From Anastatus disparis (Eukaryota; Arthropoda; Insecta; Hymenoptera; Eupelmidae): 64,000 nucleotides of DNA. Every line of letters begins with the position of its first letter. Positions within the stretch are counted from its first letter, which is position 1. Below the pieces are notes generated by a model. It worked only from the letters and a program-made list of their open reading frames with translations, had not been told where the DNA came from and made no database searches. The stretch lies in the NCBI GenBank assembly GCA_017163975.1, contig JAFFSR010000227.1, forward strand, positions 7,430,501 to 7,494,500, in the 5' to 3' direction. The position numbers were made by a program, and so were the translations under genes. Positions 51,302 to 62,108 of the stretch are shown here, in pieces.

Positions 51302-51703
51302 TTTATGTCCGAAGTAGGCCGTATGAGAAAATATAACTTATTAGTTCAAAATATTAATCTTTTTTTCAATACTTTTAAAATTAAATTTTAGTTCTATTGA
51401 TTTTTTCTTTTGTTTCTTAGATTGACATTTTGTAATGAGTATAGCTGCTGTCGAAGCGCGAGTCATTTTTTTTTCACTAACCTACGTTCAATATGATTGC
51501 TCTTTGACATATTGAACGAAACATAGTAGGATCGGTGATGCCATATTGATTTCTCCTGAGACATATTGAGTCTCAATATGTCTCAGGAAGACATATAATT
51601 CTTGCAATAAGTCGTGGAGCGCGTCTGAGACATATGGGATGCCAATACAAATTTAGCATGCTCTTTACATACTGACACGAATACGGCCTACGAGGACATA
51701 AAC
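51302..51703. mobile_element. ~400-bp TIR element adjoining the hairpin
   Basis: Ends TTTATGTCC...TAGGCCGTAT (51302-51324) and its inverted match (51682-51703) share the TATGTCC-GGCCGTAT theme with the hairpin at 51130, so the two belong to one family, nested or tandem. The interior has repeated GACATATTGA motifs in both orientations. No ORF of note. Confidence 0.7.
51554..51588. repeat. Perfect 35-bp palindrome
   Basis: 17-bp arms (TCCTGAGACATATTGAG and its exact complement) around a single T, in the middle of the TIR element. Confidence 0.95.
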
Positions 51704-52619
51704 GTATATACATATAAAATCGGTACTCTTTGTCGGCATTTTTGAGCACCAGCAGCAGCATCAGTAAGGAGCAAGAGAAAGAAAATATTATTCAGTAGCA
51801 ATCATATCGGTAATTTTAAGTTACTTCTTCTTTCTTTCTCTCTCTCTCTCTCTCTCGGTGATTGTCCCTGACCGCAGAAAAAAAGAAGCAGAAGAAGGAT
51901 CATCATACGGTTTTGAATATAAAATATATATATATATACAGATCGCGTATCCAAAGCACAAGGAAAGAAGACCTTATTTGGTCGATGATAAGTCCAGTGT
52001 ATAACCATATTTAAAGTTTCATATCTAAAGTTGTATATATGTAGATTCGATGAAAGGAAACGAAAAGGCATATATACACGTTTGGGGAGAAAGAAGGCGC
52101 GAGAATTCGCTTGGGATTATCATTTTAAAGAAAGAAATTTGTATATATATACCAAAGAGAAAAAAAAAAAAATAAAGAAAAAAAGGAAGATGATGTAAAC
52201 GATCCAATCAGTCGAGTAATTCGCTATGATTGCTTTGCATATAAAAGAATTTTTGCTCTTTGAAACAAATCTGGCGTAAGCGGCTACTGTATGGCCATGG
52301 TAGTTTTGTGGTGTGAATGTTGTATATAATGTATATCTCGACTCTTTTTTTTTTTTTTTTTGTTTACGTTTTCTATATACGCTTGATGGATTATTGGCTG
52401 TTCACACCCTGTAAAATAATCGACCGATGAGAATTGCAATTGCAATGAGCATTTTGATTTTATGCGTGGGTTTTACACTTTTTTACTTTCTTACTTACTT
52501 CTAAGATTAATAGTAGTTTTTTTATTCACTTTTTCTGCAATACGATTATTTATTTTTCAATATATTTGTTTTTTTATGTCACTGTAAATTCATGAAATGA
52601 AAAAAAAAACAAAATATTT
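51704..52619. other. Non-coding AT-rich DNA
   Basis: Contains a (CT)n run (51839-51857) and A-rich tracts. No gene seen. Confidence 0.5.
51839..51857. repeat. (CT)n microsatellite
   Basis: Uninterrupted CT run following TTCTTCTTTCTTT. Confidence 0.9.
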
Positions 52620-52841
52620 GAAGGGTCCAGAGAAAAATTTTTTTTTTAAATGTATATTTATTTTAATTTTTCTCATCAAATACAAGTAAACGTTGAGATT
52701 AAAAGCTCTGAAAAAAATAGAAAAACAAATTTTCCAAGCAGACTAAGGTACTTTACACTCATTTAATCCAAAAATATATGAATCAGTATCAAACTCAAAA
52801 TTGTCAAAAAGTGACATTTCCCCTTTTTCCCTGAGCCCTTC
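52620..52841. mobile_element. 222-bp MITE with 18-bp TIRs
   Basis: Starts GAAGGGTCCAGAGAAAAA and ends with the inverted form GAAGGGCTCAGGGAAAAA. ATTT lies on both sides (52616-52619, 52842-52845). No coding sequence. Superfamily not assigned. Confidence 0.65.
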
Positions 52842-52845
52842 ATTT

Positions 52846-54012
52846 AAAAGTAAAGTAATATAAACTAATGGGAATTGCGTTGATTAAAAAAAATCAAATC
52901 GTATAAAATACAATTAAAAATGAATTCTTAAATTATTTTAATAAAAATTTGATATATCGAAATACGATATACTTTTTCAATAATGAAAAAATAAAAAAAT
53001 TAACACTGACTGGCATTTATTATGACACCTTGAAATCATACATAATCATTGCTCGGTAAAAGTAAATAACGAATCTCGTTTAAATAGACTTTGGTATATC
53101 ACGCACATTGGAAAAGAAGTCGACAAAAGACTTTCTGGAAGGCTTGGGTAATCGATGGATTTACAATAGCTGAACGAGCGCAATGTGTTTATAATTAAAT
53201 TTTCTAAGGTTTCCACAAGCCAATACATAGGTATATATCAAAAAAGAAGAAAAAAAAAAAGAAAAAAAAAGGGCTGAAAGTTGCATCGTCGTTGTCGAGC
53301 CGGAATAAATGAAACGTTAACGCTTTCGCATATACCGTCGATGCTATATAAGTTACGCGTGAAACCAATAGGCATACTATAGCCTGTATGCAGATGTATA
53401 TATATATATTTTTTCTTTTTTTTTCTTTTTTTTCTGAAACTGGTCATCAAGGGATTTATACGTTTTCTATGTCTTCAAATACCCGTTCATTCCAAAAGCT
53501 TGTTAATAAAGTGATAAGATTTGTCATTTCCAGGTAGTGGATTTTATGTAAAAGTTCTTTTTGTTTTTTGTTTTCTGGTTTTGAGCGCACTTTTTTTTTA
53601 AAAGGACAAAAAGTTTTGTAAAAGGTAACAAGAAAAGCACGAGTTACAAGCTTTTCAAAGATATTTGAAAAATATGACATGGCTGTAACCAATTCAAACA
53701 AAAATAAAATTGAGGAAATTCAAAAATTGAACATGAATACGCGAAGAGAATGATAAACAGTATTTTTAAAACATTTAATACGATTAGAGCTTGAATGAAC
53801 ATAAATCAAAACTTTTTTTTTGTTATGATCAAGTGTAATTGAAGTTAAAAACATATTAAATAATACAAATTTTTATGGTAATTATTTAAATTGCAAAAAA
53901 CGTATTCTGTTTGTTTTTGTGAGATAGCGAATAAATTCAAGTCACCCTAATAATGTTTTTCATTTATTCTAAAATAAATTTTCTTTTATACTTAAATGAC
54001 ATAATGAGATCA
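52846..54012. other. Non-coding AT-rich DNA
   Basis: No gene identified; an 81-codon minus frame at 53456-53701 has no recognisable motif. Confidence 0.5.
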
Positions 54013-54382
54013 TATGTTATATTGAAGTATTTCCTGTATTTAGACGTAAGCATATACTTTCCGATGGTATAATTTATTTTATATTTATAATAATTTTCAA
54101 ACTATAAGTAATGTAGCATTTAATATTTTTAATAAAACCACCTTTATTTTAATAGAAGGAAGAAACCAAAGTAAACTATCAAATGTTGCGAGGTCGTCAG
54201 TGGCTCAGTCAGTAGAGCGATGAATTCATAATCTCGAGGTCTCGAGTTCGACTCCCGCTCTCAGCCGATTGATACAAGCACCACTGTACGATACATGTGC
54301 TTTATTCATAAACACACTAACGACCTCCGTCGCTAATTAGCATCGTAATGATAGCACAGATACAACGACGTTAAAAAAAAAA
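54013..54382 (+). repeat. Shared block including SINE, copy 2
   Basis: Partner of 36661-37049; see there. Small indels and about 10-15% substitutions by eye. Confidence 0.8.
54190..54382 (+). mobile_element. tRNA-derived SINE, copy 4
   Basis: A box TGGCTCAGTCAGTAGAGC; B box GAGTTCGACTCCC; tail ACAACGACGTTAAAA. Anticodon position CAT. Confidence 0.85.
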
Positions 54383-54481
54383 CTTCAATACCATCATATA
54401 TTACAATTTTATACTGGGCCATTTCATTGGATAAAAATTCTAAATTTTGTAAAAACTGCTTTTAATTGTTTATTTTTTTTT

Positions 54482-54529
54482 TATTTTATTTAACGTCACT
54501 GTATTTATGCTTTCATTGCGATACTAATT
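54482..54529 (-). mobile_element. SINE 3'-end fragment
   Basis: Only the tail of the SINE in the opposite orientation (ATACAGTGACGTTAAATAAA on minus), 100 bp after copy 4. A 5'-truncated insertion, or the rest was lost. Confidence 0.7.
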
Positions 54530-57429
54530 GTATTAATATACTTTAATATTAAATAAATCATTAGAATTAAAAAATACTCAGATTTTTGTCATAAGTCTTG
54601 AAAACTTAGTCATAACCCTTTAAACATCCATCAAACTTCAACAAAATCCTCGAGCAATTTATTTTTATTTTTTTTTCTCACATATAAATTCAAAAATTAA
54701 AGCCATATACATCCAAAAAAGAAAGAGAAGAAGAAAGTTATAAGGAGAATGTCATCGACACTCAAAAATGACGCATGAATACAAACGCGACCAAGCGAAA
54801 AATCTGCTCGAACGAAGTGGAAGGGACATACACATTTGCTTAAAGGGATATATATCTTTGCAAGATATTATAAGGCATATATATATGTATATCTTAAAAG
54901 TTATATGGTAACGCGAGCCGAAGATGAGAAAGGATTGTTTTAAGAGTTGATCGATCCTTTATAATATTCGCACCTGTAAAAATCAAGATTTCTTTTTAAG
55001 ATTTGTATTTTGTAAAAGATCTTTTAGATTTGGCACTCTGAAAATTTTTCTTTTATTTTTATACAAATAAAGTAAGACAGTTTCAATAGATTTTTGGCTT
55101 TTACATGTTGCTTGGGCCCGAAAAATTATTTAAAAGTTTAGATAAAAAAATTTTTTTTTAAATAGTCAAATTTGAAAAGATTATTAATTTTTAATTTTTG
55201 CATTATATTTAATCGTGAAAAGAAAACGCAAATCATACATTATAATTATCATTATAAATATATTAAATTTCAGCAATCATTAACAGTCCTGAATAAAGTC
55301 TTGAAAAGAATAAAATTGAACTTGCAAAGTGTTATATTTAAAATTAAATGTATTACATAAAAAAAATTTTAAATGATACTTGCCCGTATAGAAAAGAATC
55401 AAAAGAAGCGGCACACATACAATAAACGCACTCCTTTTAAACTTTAATGACTGTTCGCGGAGGCCCGCCAAAGTCGATGCCGACTCTTTTTTTTTTTATT
55501 TAAACTTCCGTGCTTCACGACGGGAGGCTCTTTGCTATATGGGCATTTACATCCATGTATATATACAATGTTAAAAATTTTCTCCGCTGACGCGGACTGA
55601 TGACGCGCGGAATCGTATAAGATCAAATGTTTCGTTTTCTTTTTTTATCAAAGTACTTTATTCAGTTTTTTGTTTTGTTTTTTGGAAATTAGTATAAAGT
55701 GGCGTGAAGATGATTTGATTCGCTAAAATTTCGTGCTCCTGTAGAGTTCTGGGAAAATTTTGGGAGATGAGTCTTTTCAGCAGGTTCTTTTAAGACGCTT
55801 AATTTGACAATTTTATTTTGTTATATATTTTTTCGTTGTGTTCTTTCGTTCTTTAAGCGTGCAAAAGCGTAGAAAATGGTTCTATATGAGCTGATAAATC
55901 AAAAATGTTTTTATTTCTCTTTTGAGGCATTAACGTTAATATAAAAAAATTAGTTTTTTAAAGAATCGTAACTGTTGCTTCAATTTTTTAGTATATGCGA
56001 TGAGAAATTCACTATATTTTTTAGAAAAAATAATGATTTAAACAAAACTAAAACCATAAAATTAAACTATTAAACAACCTCTTTAATCTGGAATAATGAA
56101 CATAACCTAGACTATTAATTAAAAAAAAATTGATATCCTTTATTATCCAAAATATAAATTCATCCCATAATCACAATCCACAACGAAGCGCAAAATATTC
56201 ATTTCACCAAAATCAATGGACGAATTCTCGAACAGTCATCAGGTGTAAAAAGGTTTCATCCTCTGAGTGCATTACACCCAGCATACATATATGCACAATA
56301 ACCTCCACGCACACAAAATTTAATGTAGCACAGCTGCAAAACTCTTGTCCCTCCCTGTATACCTCACTTTTTGTGCTTTTCATTTATTACAAAACCTTTT
56401 ATTCCATTTAGTAAAAGCGTAAATACATTACCGATCCCCCCCCCTCTTACCTCCTCCCTCTCCCCCCTCTCCCCATTGTCATCATTTTGTATACTAACCG
56501 CGAAATGATAAAATTTATAATTGCCGTTGATTGCTATATATATCTATACGTATGCGTATGCGTGTATAACTGGGTAAAGCTTTAATAATAAACGAATGAA
56601 TGTACTCATTGCTATTGAATTTTCAATATATATATCGAAGTTTTTGTTGTGTGCATACGTGTATATATACATATATTTTATTGTATCGTTTTACGAAGAG
56701 AGCACGCATGCTAATGAACGTTTTGAGGCTTTATATAATCGAAAAAGCTTTTTGTAGTTGTTAATTCTTTCGCTTAATGCCGCGGCTTTGCCACGGGACG
56801 AATATAAATGTTTTTGTGCCCGATATGTGTATGCAAGTATACATGTATGAATCGATGTATATGAAAAGAGTATACGCGTGTATAAAGCTTTTATACGAAT
56901 AAAATTTTGTGAACGAGAATATTAATGTAATTTATTTATGAACAAAAACGCATTAACTTGATAATGTTATTTTCCAATGTATTGTTTAAATATTATTGTT
57001 TCTTTTTTTTTTATCTCCTTTATTTTTTCATCTTTTTTAATTCGAGAAATGTAATGCAGAAGTTTAAAAGGATTTATAGAATCGATAATTTTGCCAGTAC
57101 GGTGATTACGGTTTTTCGGTATGGTAAATTATATTTGTAATGAATTTTAAGTACATTAATTACATAAAATGTATAACTGATAAATTATATTTTGTAAAAG
57201 CAGCAACAAATTTTCTTGTATTAACGCTTGGTTATATTACGTTTTTCATTAAAACTGGATATCATTTGTATATGAATGTTATATTGCAAATACGCAGGAA
57301 TAAGTAATTAAAGGGTCAAATTTCATTATAAATATAATATGTAATTTTTCTGTAAATTTTTGAAAAAAATTTGAGCAAAAAAAAATGAATTATAAAATCT
57401 TAATCATACACGGTTATTCTATTCTAATT
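54530..57429. other. Non-coding AT-rich DNA
   Basis: No gene identified. GC-richer patch at 55440-55620; C-rich tract at 56436. Confidence 0.5.
56436..56474 (-). repeat. C-rich tract; G-quadruplex pattern on minus strand
   Basis: Minus strand has four G runs of 4, 6, 3 and 9 with loops of 3, 3 and 11 nt, so the pattern is a plausible quadruplex. Rare in this AT-rich background. Confidence 0.7.
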
Positions 57430-57632
57430 TTTTTTTATTCTTCTTTAACGTCGCTATATTTATGCTATTTTGTAATGCTAATTAGCGACAGAGTTCGTAA
57501 GTGTGTTTGTGAACAAAGCACATGTAGCGTACAGTGGTGCTTGCATCAATCGGCTGCCTAGAGCGGGATTCGAACTCAGAGCCCCGAGATTAAGAATCCA
57601 ACGCTCTACCGACTGAGCCACTCACCGGCTCT
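57430..57632 (-). mobile_element. tRNA-derived SINE, copy 5
   Basis: Minus-strand copy. The head TGGCTCAGTCGGTAGAGC plus TTCTTAATCTC with anticodon CTT matches the D-arm and anticodon region expected of tRNA-Lys(CTT), the best hint to the SINE's parent tRNA. B box GAGTTCGAATCCC is intact; the tail is A-rich. Confidence 0.85.
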
Positions 57633-58390
57633 CTATATATTCTAATTAATTTTGTATTTCTAAAATTGCATTTCTGCTCCATTAATGCAATATATTACTG
57701 TTAGAATAAAACGTCATTACGATCAATCTATATGCGTTAATTACATATAAATTTGAAATGAATTTTTGCCATTAAAATTTCCTCTCTTCTATATTACACC
57801 TGGTGCAACCAATTAATTTTCTAATAATCCAAATGCTTTAATAATCTATATCTCCCTCTTTCTCTCCAGTCACAACTGAATTTATCATTAATAATCCTTT
57901 AAAAACAAAACCATCTAAAAGTAAAAAAGAAAAAGAAAAACTTTTTTAAAACAATGACGAACACGATCAAGTTAGTAGCTTAAAACCGTATATATAATAT
58001 ATATTGGTTAGTCGGCAACAACAACGGCAACGGCAGCAACCATCGCTTAATGAAGGTAATTAAGTTTTTCTGACTCGTCGCCTCCATACCTCTTTCGCTC
58101 GTTTTTTTTTCTTTCGCTCTCTCTCATCCCGATTAATGATTTATGCTATGTCGCATATTTTACGAAATGGGTATTATAGGTAGTAGCTCATCCAAAAGTC
58201 TTGAGAGAAAAAAAATTAAAAGAAAACAAAGAATCGAATGAAAAATTAAAGCAGACATACTTTTTTTGCTGCTGCTTATTTAATAACAGCAACGTGCGAT
58301 CGTTTCGCGCTTTAAATAAGAACAAAAAAAAAAAGAATTTCGATGATGGTTGAGAAAAAAAAGCCTCAAGGGTTTTATAATGCGCGGGCG

Positions 58391-58391
<1 letters not shown>
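57633..58391. other. Non-coding DNA with CAA/CGG-type patch
   Basis: No gene identified. 58014-58050 has an AACAACAACGGCAACGGC repeat of the kind found in insect transcription-factor exons, but no convincing frame or splice sites. Confidence 0.45.

Positions 58392-58449
<58 letters not shown>
58392..58449. repeat. (TA)29 microsatellite
   Basis: 58 bp of uninterrupted TA; frames through it on both strands (Ile-Tyr repeats) are artefacts. Confidence 0.97.
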
Positions 58450-58453
<4 letters not shown>

Positions 58454-58930
58454 CTTGACGATCCACACCCATAACGTGAAATCCATCATTCTCGCACTCT
58501 CCTTACTCGGAGAGAGAAAAAGATTTTTGCGCACACGAAGGATGATTAATCTATATATGTATGTATACATATATACACGCACGATATATGGACGATGTAA
58601 AAAAGTCATTGCTGAGGTGTCGTATATACGGTAGGAGAGAGCCAATTAAGTAACCTTTTCTTTTTTTTGTTTATTACTTGTATTAGGTAGGTAGCCATCG
58701 TAGTAATTATTAGATGGAAAAGTTAACTTATTGTGAGTATATATATATTCGTGTGTGATAATAACTTTTAGATTCATTAATTTTGTTAACGTTATTTTAG
58801 CAGGAGCAATTCTACGGGAGATTGAATTATAAACCGATGATCTATTTCTTTTTTTTTTTTTAAGAAAAGTGAAATTAACGAATGAATTTTTCTTCTTTTT
58901 AACAAAATATTTGTCGTATATTATCTTTAA
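58450..58930. other. Non-coding AT-rich DNA
   Basis: Nothing recognised. Confidence 0.5.
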
Positions 58931-59079
58931 GGTGACTTTGGAGATAGGTTAGGTTTCATTTTTTAGTTTACAAATCACGTTTTTAATTTATAAAACTTCT
59001 GGATTTCGCTATTCTATGGATTTCAAAAGCGTAATTTGTTAACTACGAAATAAAATCTAACCCAACTTCCAAAGTCGCC
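58931..59079. mobile_element. 149-bp MITE with ~55-bp TIRs, TTAA flanks
   Basis: Ends GG(T/C)GACTTTGGA with inverted arms 58931-58985 and 59026-59079. TTAA on both sides (58927-58930, 59080-59083). TTAA targets suggest mobilisation by a piggyBac-type transposase; ends differ from the 2795-4055 element, so it is a separate family. Confidence 0.8.
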
Positions 59080-59083
59080 TTAA

Positions 59084-61969
59084 AAGAACTTAACATTTTG
59101 TTTTAAAGATTAAAAGATTTCATTAAGTCAGTGACTTCATAGTTTAACGATTGTATAGTAAGAAAAACTTTGATCGATATAATATTGGTAATCAGTATTA
59201 CATCGTGATAAATCTTTTCGGATCAATTATTGACCTTAATAACGTTTCGATGGAAAAAAAAGTTACGTTTTCAATTTTCATATACACCGATCAATGGAGT
59301 AATACATTTTTAATATACGTAACCCAAGAAGCATGTAAGTACAAAACCTTTAAGTCAACTCACATAATTGCTTTATTGTTTTTTTTTTGTTTCGTTCTTT
59401 CTTAATTTATTTTTTTTTTCTACTTGAGGCTAAATAGAATTAAAAAAAAAAAGAACAACACGTTAATTACAACTAAATCTTAAACTGCTTTTAGCTTATA
59501 CACAAAGTAAAAACACTTGCGTCATTGCAAAGTTTAAGACCTTTCTAACTTGAAAAACTTCTAGTCCAAACATTGATCAATTTAATCGATCAATCTCATT
59601 CGAACTTCACGGTACATTACATTTCCGTTTGCTCTATCAAGTAGCGCGTATACGTACATTGAAAAAAATTTAATAATAAAAAAAAAAATTGTTCCATTCC
59701 TATCATTCATCGCGATTTTTCGATTACCTTCCATTGGAAATTACTCTCTGATGTAAGAAACTATATCGAAAAATTAATGACGAACAATTTCATCTGTTTG
59801 AAATTCGCAATTAAGAAACAAACGTATATAGATACGCACACGCGCGTTCGCTCGACTCGTTTATTTTAAAAGTGTTTTGTAATTTTGGTACAACTCAATG
59901 TGTACACAGATATTAATTGTTTGATAACTAAAGTAATTGAGTTATAAAATTGTTCAAGTACCATTAGAATTATTTTGTTTTATGTAGGACGAATGTAATA
60001 AAAAAACGTGGACGATTAATGACGATTAAATGTGGATTATTTCTTACCGCCTGAAATTTAAATGTAAAATATGTGATATAAGATTATTTTTTAAATATTT
60101 TCCTATTGATAGAAATTACTCAAAATAAGGTTTGATTGCGTAATTTTAAATTATTACGCAGTATCCATCCCCTCCGAATTTAGAAAGTTTATAAATACTT
60201 AATATTCCTCAAAATCATAATATAATTGAATATAAATACAAAGCTTAATACTTTCAATTCATAATCATAAAACCAAATCCTATTCTAACAATATATCTTG
60301 AAGAAATAGAAAACTTAACTTTCTAGTGAAAAATCCTGCTAATAAAAGCAGCGCAATTTAAACTAATACTTCGCTTCGAATCAAGCCATTAACCCTTTGG
60401 TTCTCCGAAATAATTCGAAAAAAAAGGAGAGTACGTATATCGTTAGCCGCAGGCTTCGCTTGTATGTATCGAATCGCATTGCAAAGCGTAATACACGTAT
60501 AAAGAGAATGAAAAAAAAAGGAAAAGAGTATACCGAGAGCAGTTAAAAGCATTGCCAGTATAAAAGTTGTATGTAGTATTTACCGAAGGAAAAAAAAAGA
60601 TAGAATATAAGAGCATATGCGTTACACCGCTTTTGTAAAACGATCGGCCAATCGGTTTTCTATAGATATACGCGCGTGGATATGGGCTCTTATACAATAA
60701 CTCTTAACTGCGTGGGATTCCAAGTAAGCAGCGAATCCTGAAGGCTTTAACGCCGCCTTCTATCGATGTATTATTCGTTGTTTCTTTCCTGCTTTTGATC
60801 CTTTTTTTTATCTTGTTTTTACGCTTTCTTCAGCTTCGTTTAGAGGGGGGTTTCATGGATTTGAAAATGGTCGACGGTTCGTACTGTAAAGATAAAAGAG
60901 TGATTTTTGATTTGTTAAAAATTATAAATATATAATGAAATAGGAAAATTATATTTTTAATTAAAATATAATTTTTCTCGTTATAATAAAAGAAAAAACT
61001 CATTATGAAGTACCAAAAACTGAATCATAATCAAAACTCATCCTCGGCAAAATCCATACAAAATCAATTTCCCATCTCCTTGTGCTAGCTCAAATATCCG
61101 CCTACATCTCTTACAAAACAATTTATCCTCTTTCTCATCCGTTAAAACTTCCTGATTTTCCCTTCAACTTCAACATCCCATCCAAATACATTTCTAATTT
61201 TTGGTATATCCAAAACTTTGGCAAGAAGAAAACCTTCATGGCTAACTTTTGGTTTTGCTAATTACCTTTAGCTAATGGTTCGCGTGAGAAGTTAAAATTT
61301 TTCTCGATATAGTAAATCATTTTTCCTTAAAAAAAAAAAAAAAAAGAAGGAACATAAGCGACGCGGTTGTGTGCGTCATCATCCTTTTTGATTTTTTTTT
61401 GTTTTCTTCCATTTAAAAACATCAACGAAACGAATAGGCTTCTTCTCTCTTCTCTCCGGGCTGAAAACGACAACGACAACGGCCACACGCTATACGGGCT
61501 TCTTAACCACAGACGAGATAACTTTCCCATATGTATCATATGTTGGCTACAAGCTCGTCTCCGTGGGCTCTCTTTTTGCTCTGACGGATTCTCTATATTA
61601 TAAAGTGTATGCATGTAGCAATAAGGATTGAAGAGTTTGAGGAAGTAATGGTTATAGTGATTATTTTTTTAAAAGATTATGTCGTAATTTAATGTTTGAT
61701 TGGTTGAATTGAAGATTTTCCTTTTATTTATTGATTGATATTTTGATTTTGATTTTTCTATTACGTAAAGTGAATTTCCAATTCCGTATATTTTCAAGTT
61801 ATGTAGTTACGTTTTAATCAAAGTGTAAAAAATAAAAATAAAAGTTTCCAGTATTTTAATGAATTAATTAATCAATTTAATAATGGCTTTAGAATCACCT
61901 GTTTAATTAGCTACTATAGCAAAATTAGAATTCATACGCAAGTTATTGCAACTTATTATTTAACGTTTT
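59084..61969. other. Non-coding AT-rich DNA
   Basis: No gene identified. A GC-richer stretch at 61430-61590 carries open frames on both strands but no motif I recognise. Confidence 0.5.
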
Positions 61970-62108
61970 GTTTAAATGGAAAGCTTTATTGATCAGCACG
62001 AGCTATACTGCAAAATTCCTTTATTTTTTTATGTCAATATGTAAATTATAAAGTAAAGGGGTTTCACAGTATAGCTTATGGAGATCAATAAAGTTTCTTA
62101 TTTAAATA
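61970..62108. mobile_element. ~139-bp hairpin MITE
   Basis: Inverted arms about 61970-62027 and 62050-62108 share CTTTATTGATC and AGCTATACTG. Short loop, no ORF; target duplication not clear. Confidence 0.75.

Noticed and set aside
58014..58070. Gln/Asn/Gly-type repeat as possible transcription-factor exon
   Set aside because: Too short, frames close quickly, and no convincing splice acceptor is present.
58188..58645. Ile-Tyr repeat frames on both strands
   Set aside because: Pure translation of the (TA)29 run.
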